A stretch of 64,000 bases of DNA from Streptomyces thinghirensis (GCA_021502835.1 JAKFGP010000059.1:171462-235461); one strand, 5' to 3'. Positions 29,885-40,539 are shown, numbered from the stretch's first letter. Translations and numbers: made by a program. The notes: generated from the sequence alone by a model not told the origin.

Positions 29885-31197
29885 GTGCCCACCCCCTCCG
29901 CCCCTTCCACCTCCGCCGAGGCTCCGCCCCTCGAGCAGCGCTCGATCCTGCTCGACCTGGCCTTCCTCCGCCTCTGGACGGGCGCCACCGCGTCGGGCCT
30001 GGCCACCTGGGCCCTGCCCTTCGTCCTCGGCCTCGCCGTCTTCGAGCGAACCCTGACCGCCACCGACCTCGGCCTGCTGCTCGCCGCGCGCACCGTCGGG
30101 TTCCTCGCCGCGGTGCCCGTGGCCGGAGTACCGGCGGACCGGCACTCCCGCCGGGGCGTCGTCCTGTGGGCGGGGCTCGCCGCCGGAGCCTCAGCGCCGG
30201 TGATCGCCGTCGGACTGGACCGCTCGGTGCTTCTGATGGCGGCGGCCGCCGCTGGCCGGAGCCGGCCAGGGCGCCTGCCGACCCGCCTACCAGGCCCCGA
30301 CCGCCGAGGTGGTCGACGCCGACCGCAGGCAGCAGGCCAACGCCGCCATGACCCTGGCGGTACGGGTCACCACGCTCGTGGGACCCCTCACTGGCCGCGC
30401 TGCTCGCCGTCTTCCTGGACACCTGGGCACTGCTGGTGGGCATCGGACTGCTCTGGCTCGTCGCGGCCTGCGTTCCCGGACGCGGCGCACGGCCGGGGGC
30501 CGCCGAAGACACGTCGGAGCCATCGGCCGCGACGGGCAGGGCATCCCTTCCTGGCCGAGTTCACCGAGGGCGTCCGCGAGGCTCGCAGGCACCCCTGGTT
30601 CCTCGCCGGTCTGGGCGCGCTGACCGCCGTCATAGCCACCGGCTACCCGCGACCGGCGTCGCCCTCCCCATGGTCAGCCGCGACGAATACGGCACCGAGG
30701 TCGTCCTCGCGGGCGCGATGACCGCCTACACCGCCGGAGCCCTTGGCGGTGCGCTGCTCATTGCCCGCTGGCGCCCCCGCTCCCCCGGCCGGGCAGCCCT
30801 GGCCGGCCTCGCCGCCTACGGATTCGCCCCGCTCAGCCTCATCTTCCCCGTGCACCCGGTCGTCGTGATGGCCGCCTACGCCGTCGCGGGTATCGGCATC
30901 GAGCTGTTCAACGTGCCGTGGTTCACCGCCGCCCAGCGCGAGGTCGCGCCGGACAAGCTGGCCCGGGTCTCCTCCCTGGACTTCCCGCTCTCCCTACGGC
31001 CTCGCCCCGGTCGGCTCTCGCCGTCATCGCCCCCGCCATCGACGCCTTCGGCCCCGAGGCGGTCCTCGCGGGCTGCGCGCTCATCTGCTTCGCGGCGCCC
31101 GCCTACCGCCGCCCTGGTGCCCAGCGCCCGCACCTTCTCCGCCGCACCCGGGCGCAGCGACGCCCACCGACGGCCACAGCGAAGAACCCACCCCTGA
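29885..31197 (+). CDS. MFS exporter (EntS/siderophore-export type)
   Basis: About 420 residues and twelve segments. GTG 29885 is chosen because AGGAG ends 8 nt upstream. Blocks seen: LRLWTGATASGLATWALPFV, the motif A loop AGVPADRHSRRGVVLWAGL, EVVDADRRQQANAAMTLAVR, FTEGVREARRHPWFLAGLGA, VALPMVSRDEYGTEVVLAGA and FNVPWFTAAQREVAPDKLAR. Frames shift near 30260, 30390, 30530, 30640 and 31000. The EntS-like exporter group releases siderophores. Its divergence from a chelate importer across two Zur-like boxes argues that it exports a metallophore made by this cluster. Confidence 0.78.
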
Positions 31198-31213
31198 CGG
31201 GCAGCCTGAAACC

Positions 31214-32004
31214 ATGCACACACACGCTCATTCCCGCCCTCCACAGGACAACCGCGCCTCGGCCCAGGCATCGTCCCCACCCGCGTCCCTCACGGACGCG
31301 TTCGCAGCGCGCGAACTGCTCTCCCGCGACGGGGCGGTGACCTCACCGGCCACGAGAACACCTCCGACGCATTGGTGGTCGCCGCGCCCAAGTCATCGGC
31401 GACCGCCTCCGGGAGCTGTACCCGCACCGGGTCCGCACCTCACGCGAAGGCACGCCGGTCCACCTGCACGCAGACAGCTTCGACATCATCGTCGACATCG
31501 GCGGCGTACCCCACCGGCGTCGACACCCTCGACGAGGACCACGTCCTCGTCCAGTGCACACGGCCGGCACCCCACGGGGGTGACTCCTTCGCACTGGACG
31601 CCTACGCCTTCGTCGACGGTCTCGCCCTCGACCGACCCCGCTCTCCACGCCTTTCTCACCGGCTCGGACGTCGATCTGTACGGCGCATGGGCGGACCTGC
31701 GCGGGCTCCCGGCGAGCCCCCGGATCGGGCGGCACGTCGAGTACACACGGACCGGACGACGCATCGTGCGCCGCACGGACGGCGCCGTACCGATCCACCG
31801 CGACCCCGACATCCAACACATCCGCACCCAGCTCGCCCGCCTGACCGACGCCGTGCACAAAATCGAACCGTCGCTCCCGCGTTTCCCCTCGACGAGGGCG
31901 ACATCCTGGTTCTCGACAACTACCGCTGCTGGCACGGGCGGGACGGCCACACCGGTGAACGCAGCGTCCGCATCCTCACCGCGCGCAGCTCCGACGCCGG
32001 CTGA
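31214..32004 (+). CDS. TauD/TfdA-like Fe(II)/2-oxoglutarate dioxygenase
   Basis: About 265 residues, starting MHTHAHSRPPQDNRASAQ 16 nt after the MFS stop. The iron facial triad is visible: HxD in PVHLHADSFDIIVDIGGV, and the distal His in LDNYRCWHGRDG followed by the 2-oxoglutarate Arg in GERSVRIL. The middle reads HAFLTGSDVDLYGAWADLRG and IHRDPDIQHIRTQLARLTDA. Frames shift near 31335, 31515, 31650 and 31890. Such enzymes hydroxylate, desaturate or cyclise amino-acid-derived products. Co-direction with the exporter suggests tailoring of the exported compound. Confidence 0.75.
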
Positions 32005-32239
32005 GGCACGGCGCGCGGCGGTGATCTTTCAGGCTCCCGGGTTCGGGAACCCTCCGGCGGCGAGGAGACCAGGGAGCGTGGTGTCTCGTCCCACCGGACA
32101 CTGGGCACGAAGTAGGAGATGGTCACCGCCACCGCTGGCGACGACGCACGGGCCCGGTGGCCGACCCCCCTGTCGTCGGGAAAGGAAGTCCCGGTCGGAG
32201 CGATGTGTGACCTGCCCTGGCCTGACCGGGCCGCGCAGG

Positions 32240-33434
32240 TCATCGTGTGGCGCTGCAGTAACCCTGCTGAAAGGCAGTCCAGAAGTCCTGGTCGATCTCG
32301 GTGTCGACGAGGAGTTCCAGTTGGTGTGGGCGAGCAGCTGGTCGCGCCCGTCGCGGCTGTTGAGGGCGAAGGTCAGGTATCCGGGTGCGCTGCCGCCGTG
32401 GCCGTACGCATGGCCGCACTCGGTGGCGTAGACGTACACGCCCAGCCCGTAGGCGACGGCGGGCGGGGCGGCGGCACCAACTGTGGGGACGGTGTCGGTG
32501 AGCATCCGGCGAAGCAGGCCCGGAGGCAGCAGATGCCCTTGTAGCAGGGCTCGGTAGAAGCGTGTGACGTCGGCCGCGGTGGTCACGAGGGCCCCCGACG
32601 CGCCGGCCTCGGACGGGCTGAAGGCGGTGACGTCGAAGCGAGTCGCGTCCGGCGCATCGGGCAGGAGCGGTGAGACGTCCGCGTAGCCGTGCACGTGGGC
32701 CCCGTCGATCGTAGTCCGCGCCAGGGGGTAGGCGGTGTCACGCAGTCCGAGGGCTCGAAGACGCGGTGCTCGAGGTTGGTGCGCAGGTCGCGGTCCGTGA
32801 TCCGTTCGACGATCAGGTCGAGCAGCAGGTAGTTCGTGTTGGGAGTACCGGAACTCGCGTGCCGGGGGCGGGGAAGTACCGGGATTGGGCGAGGCCGATA
32901 CTGATCAGCTGATCGCGTGGCCAGTACTGGTCGAGTGTGCGGAAGTGGGGAAGCAGTCCGTCGACGTAGTCGTACAGGCCGCTCGTGTGGTTGAGCAGCT
33001 GCCGGACGGTGATGGGCGCGCCGGAGAGGGCGTTGTCCGGGCGGGACCTGGTCGGGAAGCAGATGCTGCACGGTGTCGTTGAGTCGCAGTCGGTGCTCGG
33101 CGACGAGTTGCAGGACCACCGTGGCGGTGAAGGTCTTGGTGACGCTACCGGCGCGGAACTTCAGCTCCGGCCTCATCGGCGTGCCGGCTTTCCGGTCGGC
33201 GTCACCGGCCGCCCCGAAGTGGCTGTGCGAACCGTCGTGAGTGACCAGAAGGGCACCTGGGTTGGGGTTCGGGGCGGCAGCCACTTGGTCGGCCAGCTTC
33301 TGCAGGGTCGGGTCACGACGGCTGGCGGCCCCTGGCCCGTCATGGGCCTCACCGGCCGTGGCCATACCGGGTGGCAGCAGGAGAGCGAGAGTAAGTGCTG
33401 TGCCTAACAGGCGACTTGAGCGTCGTCGGATCAT
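32240..33434 (-). CDS. Secreted serine hydrolase, class C beta-lactamase/DD-peptidase family
   Basis: About 395 residues with a signal peptide (LLGTALTLALLLPPGMATAG). The active-site SxxK tetrad is in FRAGSVTKTFTATVVLQL. The segment NTNYLLLDLIVERITDRDL follows the usual YxN position, and the KTG-equivalent is HGG in YGHGGSAPGYLTF. Frames shift near 33020, 32870, 32735 and 32310; the last gives the tail WTAFQQGYCSAT and the stop at 32240. Streptomyces R61-type carboxypeptidases and esterases share this fold, and the reaction is not determined. A TetR-type gene runs divergently. Confidence 0.8.
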
Positions 33435-33456
33435 GAAGAGCACCCTCCGATAGCAA

Positions 33457-33474
33457 TATAGACGTACGGTTATA
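33457..33474. promoter_or_regulatory. Operator-like dyad between serine hydrolase and tetR-type gene
   Basis: An imperfect palindrome TATAGACGTACGGTTATA has a perfect CGTACG centre (33463-33468). It lies between two divergent starts 60 bp apart, the usual place for a TetR-family site. Confidence 0.5.
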
Positions 33475-33494
33475 GCACGCGGTACCGTCCTTGG

Positions 33495-34248
33495 GTGCCG
33501 AGAGTCGCCGACCATGACGCCCGCCAGGGGCAGATCACCGATGCCGTCCAACGCCTGATCGTGCGGCACGGCCTCACCGCCGTGACCGTAGCCCGGACCG
33601 CCTCCGAGGCCGGAGTGTCCGTGGGCCTGGTCCAGCACTACTTCACGGCGAAGGACGAGATGCTGCTGGCTACCTTCACTCCGGGTCAACGAACGATTCA
33701 CCGCACGGGTGGACGAGTTGGTGAACCGAGGCGAGGCAGAGGGGCGCACCATCGCCGAGATGCTGCGGCAGGCCCTGGCCGAGTTGATACCGCTCGACGA
33801 CCCACGCCGCGGCGAGTTCCTGGTCCGCCTGGCCTTCGCTGACCAGGCCGCGCACAACTCCCGTCTCGCCGCCGTCCAGAGTCAGACCCTCGCCGTCATC
33901 CGCTCACGCGTCTCGCGGGCCATCGCCAACGGCACGGTATGCGGCGAGGTCGCCGAGGGCGCCGACGCCACCGGACAGGCCCTGCGGATCGTCGCGTTCG
34001 CCGAGGGGCTCGCCCTGCACACACACATCGATGACGCCGGCACACCGGAATCAGCCGTATTCGCCGCGCTGGACGACCAGCTGGGCCGCGTGTTCACCGG
34101 AACGTGTCGACGCGGACAGAGTGGCATAGCACCGTGTCTCTTCAGCTGCGAGGCTCGCCCACCGGACCGCTCCGTCCGGACGGTATCGCGCGAGCGCCCC
34201 GGCCGACCGGGGCGCCTCGTCAAGAGACGGTCAGACCGTGAGGGCTGA
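33495..34248 (+). CDS. TetR-family regulator
   Basis: The start is MPRVADHDARQGQITDAVQR. The helix-turn-helix is TVARTASEAGVSVGLVQHYF and the C-terminal domain continues through FLVRLAFADQAAHNSRLAAV and IVAFAEGLALHTHIDD to LDDQLGRVF. One frame change near 33688. The last 40 residues of the open frame run through the terminator hairpin at 34194-34215, so the true end is probably earlier and lost by another indel. Divergence from the serine hydrolase suggests it regulates that gene and itself. Confidence 0.8.
34194..34215. terminator. Bidirectional hairpin terminator
   Basis: Perfect 9-bp arms GCGCCCCGG and CCGGGGCGC with loop CCGA lie between the convergent tetR-type gene and the CNNM-type gene whose stop is at 34220. 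Confidence 0.65.
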
Positions 34249-35251
34249 AGGTAGCGTGCCAGCAGGTCGTCCAGGCTCACCATGCCGGTGAGAGCAGCCG
34301 GTGTCGCCGCGGACCACCGCGAGGGTGGCCCGGCGTCGGCGCAGCAGTTCGATCGCTTCGGCCACCGTGGCGTTCTCGGCGAGTTCGGGCACGGGGCGTG
34401 CCAGGGCACGGGCGCTGGTGGGCCGGCCCTGGGCGCGTGCGACCAGGACGTCTCGGGCGTGCACCGAGCCGAGCACGTCCGTGCCCGCGCGGACCAGTAG
34501 TCGGGTGCGGTCGCTGTCGGTCGCCAGGGCGAGGATCTGTTCCGCGTCGGCGTCCGCGTCGACCACGATGATGTCTGCGGCCGGGACCCGCAGGTCGCGC
34601 ACGGGGGTCTCCGGCTCGGTCAGCGAGCGGGTCAGCAGGTCTGAGTCGGTCTCGCTGATCAGACCGAGCCGTTCCGACTCCTCCACCAGGTGCGTGAGCT
34701 GCTCGCGGTTGTGGACGGAGGCCAGTTCGTCGCGCGGGGGTGACACGGCACAGCCGGACCAGGGCGTTGCTGATTCTGTTGAGGACCCGGATGAGCGGAC
34801 GTACGGCCTTCACGATTCCCCGGAAGGGCGGCGAGAGGAGCATCGCGGAGCGCTCGGGGTGGGCGATGGCCCAGGACTTGGGCGCCATCTCGCCGAGCAC
34901 CATGTGCAGGGAACACGACCACGATCATCGCCACGGCGAAGGCCACGCCGTAACTGAGCGCGGTGGGCAGGCCCAGCTTGTGCAGCAGAGGATCCAGTTC
35001 GTGGAGATCGCGGGCTTGGACACCGAGCCGAGCCCCAGGGTGCACACGGTGATGCCGAGCTGGGCGCCGGCCAGCATCAGCGAGAGCTCGCGCATGCCGG
35101 CCAGTGCCGCTTTGGCGCTGCGCTGCCCGTCTGCGACGGCCTTCTCCATGCGGTGCCGTTTGGCGGCGACCAGCGCGAACTCGGCCGCGACGAAGAACCC
35201 ACTGCCGACGAGCAGCAGGACGGTGACGAAAAGCGCCATCGGGAAACTCAT
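34220..35251 (-). CDS. CNNM/hemolysin-C-like membrane protein with CBS domains (second of pair)
   Basis: About 340 residues. The N-terminal DUF21/CNNM domain reads [40 protein letters not shown] and MVLGEMAPKSWAIAHPER. The CBS pair follows (VPAADIIVVDADADAEQILA; ALTGMVSLDDLLARYL). No CorC-type C-terminal domain is present. Bridging a frame change near 34250 gives the stop at 34220. The ATG overlaps the stop of the upstream CNNM gene (ATGA), so the pair is coupled. The family includes magnesium/cobalt transporters and regulators; the ion moved here is not known. Confidence 0.82.
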
Positions 35252-36590
35252 GCCTGCTCCTCCGCCTTCACGGCCGTTCGCCCGATCCGGACCCGCTCCG
35301 GTACGTGCCGGTCGAGGGTGCGTACGTCGATCGCCACGCCGCCGCCACCGGGCAGTACGACGGTGAGGTGGTCGCCGATGGCCGGGAAACGGCCGAGCCG
35401 GTCGACGACCAGGCCGGCCACGGTGTCGTAGTCCTCGTCCCCCGGCAGCTCGATGCCGGTGATATCGGCCACCTCGTCGAGACGGCGCCCGGCGTCCACC
35501 AGCCAGCCGTCGCCGTCCGCGACCGCGACCTCGGTGACCGTGTCCGGACTTCGTCGGCGATGTCGCCCACGAGTTCCTCGGCGACATCCTCGTAGGTGAC
35601 GACACCCGCCACACCACCGTGCTCGTCGAGGACGACGGCGAACTCGTCGTTCCGCTCCCGCATCCGCTCCACGGCATCCGGCAGCGGCAGGGTGTCCGGC
35701 AGCAGCAGCGGCCCCCGGGCTACCAGGTGCCCGCCGTGACGGAGGTGAGCCGGCCGGCGGGCAGCCCCATCAGCTCCCGCACGCCCAGCACCCCCGCCAC
35801 GTCGTCCGGGTGGTCACCGAGCACCGGGTAGTTGGGAGTGACCGTGCTTGCCGATGAGGTCGATGGCCTCAGCCGGGCGTGGCGTCCTTGCGGACGAAGA
35901 CCGCGTCGACGCGCGGCACCATCACCTCGTGCAGGGTTCGCTCGGAGAACTCCAAGGCGTGGTCGATCAGCTCGGCGGTGCCGCGCGGCAGCTGTCCCTG
36001 CTCGTGGGACTCGCCGATCAGGTGGCCCAGCTCCTCCAGGGTGGCGCCGTGGTGCAGTTCCTCGACCGGCTCGATACCCACCTTGCGCAGCAGCTTGTTG
36101 GCGGCGCCGTCGAAGATCCGGACCAACGGGCCGACGACCCCGAGGTACGCCAGCGTGGATGCCGCCAGTGACTTCGCCAGCCTTTCCGGGACGGCGATGG
36201 CGAGGTTCTTCGGCGCCAGCTCGCCCAGCACCATCTGCACGACCGTGGCCAGGACGAAGGCGAGCACGACGGAGATCCCGGTGACCGCGCCGTCGGGGAT
36301 GCCGAGTCCGGACAGGCCCGGCCTCAACAGCGCGGAAACGGACGGCTCGGCGATGAAACCGACGACCAGCCCCGTCACGGTGATGCCGAGCTGAGCACCC
36401 GAGAGCATGAAGGACAACCGCCCCAGCACCTTCAGGGCACGGGCGGCCTTCGGTCCCCGTTCTCAGCCTCACGCGCGAGGGCGAGCCGGTCGGCGGAGAC
36501 GTACGTGAACTCCTGGGCGACGAAGTAGCCGGTACCCGCGGTCAGCACGAACACCGCCAGCACACCCAGCCAGGCTTCCACGGCACTCAT
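35248..36590 (-). CDS. CNNM/CorC-type membrane protein with CBS and transporter-associated domains
   Basis: About 445 residues, starting [20 protein letters not shown]. The DUF21 domain has [20 protein letters not shown] and [20 protein letters not shown]. The CBS pair has [20 protein letters not shown] and [20 protein letters not shown]. The CorC/HlyC C-terminal domain reads [19 protein letters not shown]. Frames shift near 36460, 35880, 35740 and 35550. It is the first gene of a two-gene operon with the shorter paralogue, an arrangement I recall as common in actinobacteria. Confidence 0.83.
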
Positions 36591-37311
36591 CCGGCACCAC
36601 CCTCACCGCGTGCCGTACTCAGGAAACGCTGTGCGGGCCGGCCGGGGACCGTGCCCCGAAGGGTCCGTCGATCTGGCGGACAAGCGATGACTCCTCATCT
36701 AGGTGTGCAGGCAGAAAAACGATTGAGACCGAAAACAGGTTCCCGACCGCTGTCCGCGCCGGACACGCGTCGGCGCGCTGCCCGGTCCGCACCAGCGAGC
36801 CACCGACGGCGAGGCGCCCGGAACACGCTTTCGGCCTGCCGAGGCAACTCTATGCCTTCTACTCGTCTGTAGAAACAGACCCGGGCGAGGTGGTCCCGAG
36901 GCTGGACAAGGCATGGGCGGACAAAAGCCTGCCAGAGATACTCGCCGCACCGGTGGGGGCACTGAAAGGGGCCTCCGACCGTGACGGCGAGCTGCCCCGA
37001 CCGCCCTCGCCGGCGGGCGGCGCCACCCGCGGCACCGCCACGGAAACACGCATGCTTGAGGAGTGGACGCCACGATGGTGTCCAAGCCGACTTCTCGGCT
37101 CACTCGGCGCGGGCGCTCCCACGGTCGACACGGTGCTCGCCCCGGCTCCAGTCCCGCCCAACGGCACACTCGCCGGACAGGTGCACATCAGGGGCGGCCA
37201 GACCGCCTTCGACCAACCTCCACACCCGCCTGGACACCGCACACCCCGAGCACGGTGCCGCGGCCTGCTCGGCCACCGACCGGCACCGCGCGCCGCACAC
37301 CGGCTCCTGCT
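36591..37311. other. 720-bp stretch without a complete gene; possible short protein scrap
   Basis: Upstream of the CNNM operon. Between about 36869 and 36985 the plus strand reads VPRLDKAWADKSLPEILAAP and VGALKGASDRDGEL, which resembles part of a small helix-hairpin-type Streptomyces protein but has no proper start or end. The rest up to the IS630 end shows nothing I recognise. The CNNM promoter should lie near 36600-36700. Confidence 0.35.
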
Positions 37312-38550
37312 AGTGCTGTGACCGCATAGTTTCGCCGGGTTGGCGGTCGCGGCGGTTGGATGTGCGGTGACGACCGACCGACCGCTGGAGGCGCGGTGGC
37401 CGAGCCTGTCCGTGTGCGCAGACTGACCGACCAGGAAGGGCAGAAGCTGCAGCAGATCGTGCGCCGCGGCAGCACCAACTCGGTGCGCTACCGGCGCGCG
37501 ATGATGCTGCTGGCCTCGGCCGGCGCGAAACCGTGTGCCGGTGATCGCCCAGTTGGTGCAGGCCGACGAGGACACCGTCCGCGATGTGATCCACCGTTAC
37601 AACGAGATCGGCTTGGCCTGCCTGGACCCTCGGTGGGCGGGAGGCCGTCCCCCGCCTGCTCAGTCGTGACGACGAGGACTTCGTTGTTCAGACGGCCACC
37701 ACCCGCCCGACCATGCTCGGCCAGCCTTTCACTCGCTGGTCGCTGCGCAAACTCGTCGCCTACCTGCGGAAAGTCCACGGCCGGGTGATCCGCATCGGTC
37801 GCGAGACGTTACGCGGCCTGCTCGCCCGCCGCGGTGTCACCTTCCAGCGCACCAAGACATGGAAGGAATCCCCCGACCCCGACCGCGAGGCGAAGCTGGA
37901 CCGGATAGAGGAGGTCCCCGACCGCTTCCCGGACCGGGTCTTCGCCTTCGATGAGTTCGGCCCGCTCGGAATCCGGCCCACCGCAGGCTCGTGCTAGGGC
38001 GAGGCGGAACATTCCGACCGAGTGCCGGCCACCTACCACCGCACCCACGGGGTGCTGCTACTTCCACGGCCGCTACTCGGTCGGCGACGACCGCCTGTGG
38101 GGCGTCAACCGCCGCAAGAAGGGTGCCACGAACTCGCTGACCGCGCTCAAGTCGATCCGCGCCGCCAGGCCCGACGGCGCACCGATCTACGTGATCACGG
38201 ATAACTTGTCCGCTCTACAAGGGCGCCGACATCCGCCGCTGGGCCAAGAAGCACAAGGTCGAGTTGTGCTTCACCCCGACCTACGCCTCCTGGGCGAACC
38301 CGATCGAGGCGCATTTCGGACCGCTAAGGCAGTTCACCATCGCCAACTCCAACCATTCCAACCACACGTGCAGACCCCGGCCCTGCACGCCTACCTGCGC
38401 TGGCGCAACGCCAACGCCCGCCACCGCGACGTCCTGGCCGCCGAACGGCAAGAGCGTGCTCGCATCCGCAGCAAGAAGGGCATCCGCTGGGGCGGACGCC
38501 CCCGCCGCGCAGCCTCGAATAACCCGGCGAACCTATGCGATCACAGCACT
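37312..38550. mobile_element. IS630-family insertion sequence
   Basis: About 1.24 kb bounded by imperfect 30-bp inverted repeats: AGTGCTGTGACCGCATAG at 37312, continuing to 37341, and the complementary end CTATGCGATCACAGCACT finishing at 38550. One transposase gene fills it. An obvious TA duplication is present only on the left side (37311-37312). Confidence 0.8.
37396..38520 (+). pseudogene. IS630-family transposase
   Basis: The start is GTG 37396 (VAEPVRVRRLTDQEGQKLQQ). N-terminal helix-turn-helix blocks are VRYRRAMMLLASAG and VIAQLVQADEDTVRDVIHRY. The DDE residues are Asp in RVFAFDEFGPLGIRP, Asp in APIYVITDNLSAL and Glu in WANPIEAHFGPLRQFT. Frames shift near 37530, 37650, 37985, 38060, 38215 and 38360. 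Whether these are sequence errors or real decay is uncertain. The residues needed for catalysis are all still present in one frame or another. Confidence 0.78.
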
Positions 38551-38602
38551 GGCGGGTGCCGTGCCGTCCGCTTACCCAGACGCGGGCACGGTCTCTGATG
38601 AT

Positions 38603-39153
38603 GCTGCTTGCATATGAGTGTGTGGTTCACGGGTGGGTGCTCGTGTGGTGGGAACAAAGAGTCATTGCGGACGCGGACCGGCTGCAGTGGGCGTGGATGC
38701 CGCTAGAGGGTTTGGGGCCACTGCGGTTCGGGATAAGCCGCGACGAGGTGACTGATGCTCTGGGCGCCACCTGCGTCTCAACCGGAGAGGACCAAGAGCA
38801 ACCGCTGGGCGGACTTCGACAGCTCCTGGGCGTCCGGACCTTATTACGACAGGTACTGAAGACAAAGGTCTGATGGCAGTCATCTCCGATGGTCTCCGTG
38901 GGCCCCAGGTGCGCTACAACGGCACTGCTTTCACCGGACGGCCTCGTCCGAGCTGAACCGGTGGATCGAAGAGATCGCAGATGTTCATGAGTGCTACACG
39001 AGTGTCCACGGGGAACCCTATTCCCCTCTCTCGGCTTGGTCCTGCGGTCTACATCAAATGGCGACCACAACCTCAGCCGGCCCGTCTTCACCGACCAGGC
39101 GTGGATCCAATGCGCACACCCGGGAAGAGCTTCTCCCACCGCCCTGGGCGTGA
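38603..39153 (+). CDS. Conserved hypothetical protein (SUKH/immunity-like in size)
   Basis: About 180 residues. Readable parts are DRLQWAWMPLEGLGPLRFGI, SRDEVTDALGATCVSTGEDQ, YYDRYLKTKGLMAVISDGLR, GPQVRYNGTAFTG, ELNRWIEEIADVHECYTSVH and the end NAHTREELLPPPWA. Frames shift near 38810, 38940, 39020 and 39100. I recall similar proteins in Streptomyces genomes with no assigned role. The small size, acidic profile and lack of a signal would fit a toxin-immunity protein, but no toxin gene is next to it. Both sides carry IS630 ends, hinting at transfer. Confidence 0.5.
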
Positions 39154-39217
39154 ATAGCACCGGTGCTCATCGCGTCGTGCCCTCCCCAGCTGTCCTGTCC
39201 TCCTCCCTCTGGTCGCC

Positions 39218-39247
39218 AAGCCGGCGAACCTACGTGGCTCACAGCAC
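39218..39247. repeat. Solitary IS630-like inverted-repeat end
   Basis: AAGCCGGCGAACCTACGTGG with CTCACAGCAC following matches the right end of the IS630 element (38521-38550) at about four of five positions. No second transposase gene is present, so it is a leftover end or marks a larger composite. Confidence 0.5.
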
Positions 39248-39399
39248 CAGCCGCCTGCCCGGCGGTTCACGTGGCAACAGCCCGGACGCGGAACGTCAGT
39301 CCGTCCAGGCTGGTGAGACGCTGCTCGCCGACGGGACCCTGCCCGTCCGGCATTCCGTGTCCCAGAACGCGTGCACGGCCAGCTATGGCTTCCGGATCG

Positions 39400-39640
39400 T
39401 CAACGGCGACGAGCTCCCAGCAGGCTGGTGGCCCTGCACCGCGGCCCCGGGCTCCTGAGTACCGCCCTGGTCTTCTTCATCGCCACCAGTGCCCTGATAA
39501 CGCCGCTGGCCGGGCTGCTGGCCGAACGCTTCCACCTTCTGCCGGTAGCCGCATTGGGCGGCGCTCTGACAGTCGCGGCCCTGCTGGCCGCCGTCCGCGC
39601 AGGCCGAAGGAAGACGCCAGTGAGCTGCCCAGCCTCATGA
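39400..39640 (+). pseudogene. MFS permease C-terminal fragment
   Basis: It reads GRPLVAL-type sequence then LLSTALVFFIATSALITPLA, GLLAERFHLLPVAALGGALT and VAALLAAVRAGRRKTPV, two final transmembrane helices of an MFS protein. Nothing of the N-terminal ten helices is upstream. Confidence 0.5.
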
Positions 39641-39682
39641 GTGGCGGAGCGTGCCTCACCCCGCGTCAGGGCCGTTTGCGGG

Positions 39683-40490
39683 TCAAAGGCGGCTGGGCTT
39701 TTTCGGTCTGTCGCGTGCTGTACGTAGCGGTGACAGGAGAGTGGGGAGGGCACTCAACGTCATTCTGGCTGCGCCGGTCCACAGGGTGGCTGCTGCCCCG
39801 AAGTGCCGAGCCCAGAATTCCGCCGGAGGAGTCCACCGAGAGGAATGCCGGTCCAGGAGATGAAGGGCTGTCGCGTTCACCCGGCCCAGCAGATCTTCCG
39901 GTGTCACGGCTTGTTGATAGCTTGTTTGAGTTACGACACGGATTGACTCGGCCCTGTCCGAACTGCTTCGCGACGGTGGTGGCCAGCAGCGCGCCCAGCA
40001 AGGCGCCAGGCCGATACCGCAGGACTGGAGGCCGGTCTCACGCTCGAGGAAGACGAGCAGCATGGCCTGGCACATGGCCAGGAAGAGGTTGAAGACTGCG
40101 TCTCCGAGTGTGACGGCGCGCAAGGCGGGGTGCCGGAGTACGAACTTCAGTCCTTTCTTGATCTCTCGCTGCAGACTGGGATTTCGGCTGGGTGGAGGCT
40201 TCGGTTCGTGCTTGCGGATAGTGGTGGCCGAAAACCCCGGACAGGGCCATGCCGACGGAACTCGCGACGAGTGTGGCAGGGACTCCAACAAGGCCGATCA
40301 GCGGTCCTGCGGCTGCCGGGCCGCTGATGCTGGTCACCGAGCGCACGGCCGACAGTTTCGCGTTTCCTTCCGCCCCGTTGTCGCGTCCGACCAGGTGGGG
40401 AAGGTAGCTGAGGTAGGCGGGGCGGTGGCGACGAACAGGCGGCCGAAGTCCCGGTCGCGCAAGAGTCCGGGTCGCGCTGGATGCGGTCAT
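39683..40490 (-). pseudogene. MFS permease with large internal deletions
   Basis: The start MTASSATRTL continues (other frame) as RDRDFGRLFVAT, then jumps to AYLSYLPHLVGRD, AKLSAVRSVTSISGPAAAGP and LIGLVGVPATLVASSVGMAL. Further on come GLKFVLRHPALRAVTLGDAV, YQQAVTPEDLLGRVNATALH and LPTLLSPLRTARDRPKKP. Helices 2-4 and 9-10 are largely missing. Together with the fragment at 39400-39640 it shows MFS debris around the solitary IS end. Confidence 0.6.
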
Positions 40491-40539
40491 CGAGGCTCCT
40501 GCGGTCGATGCGAAAGGAGTTCAGTTCGTGTGACTTCAG

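Noticed and set aside
22554..32004. EDDS (aes-type) or coelibactin cluster
   Set aside because: No SbnB-like dehydrogenase is seen and no NRPS modules are present; only the PLP enzyme and transport logic are shared.
36591..36900. Possible magnesium riboswitch before the CNNM operon
   Set aside because: The position is attractive but I could not identify a conserved M-box or ydaO core by eye. A covariance-model search would decide.
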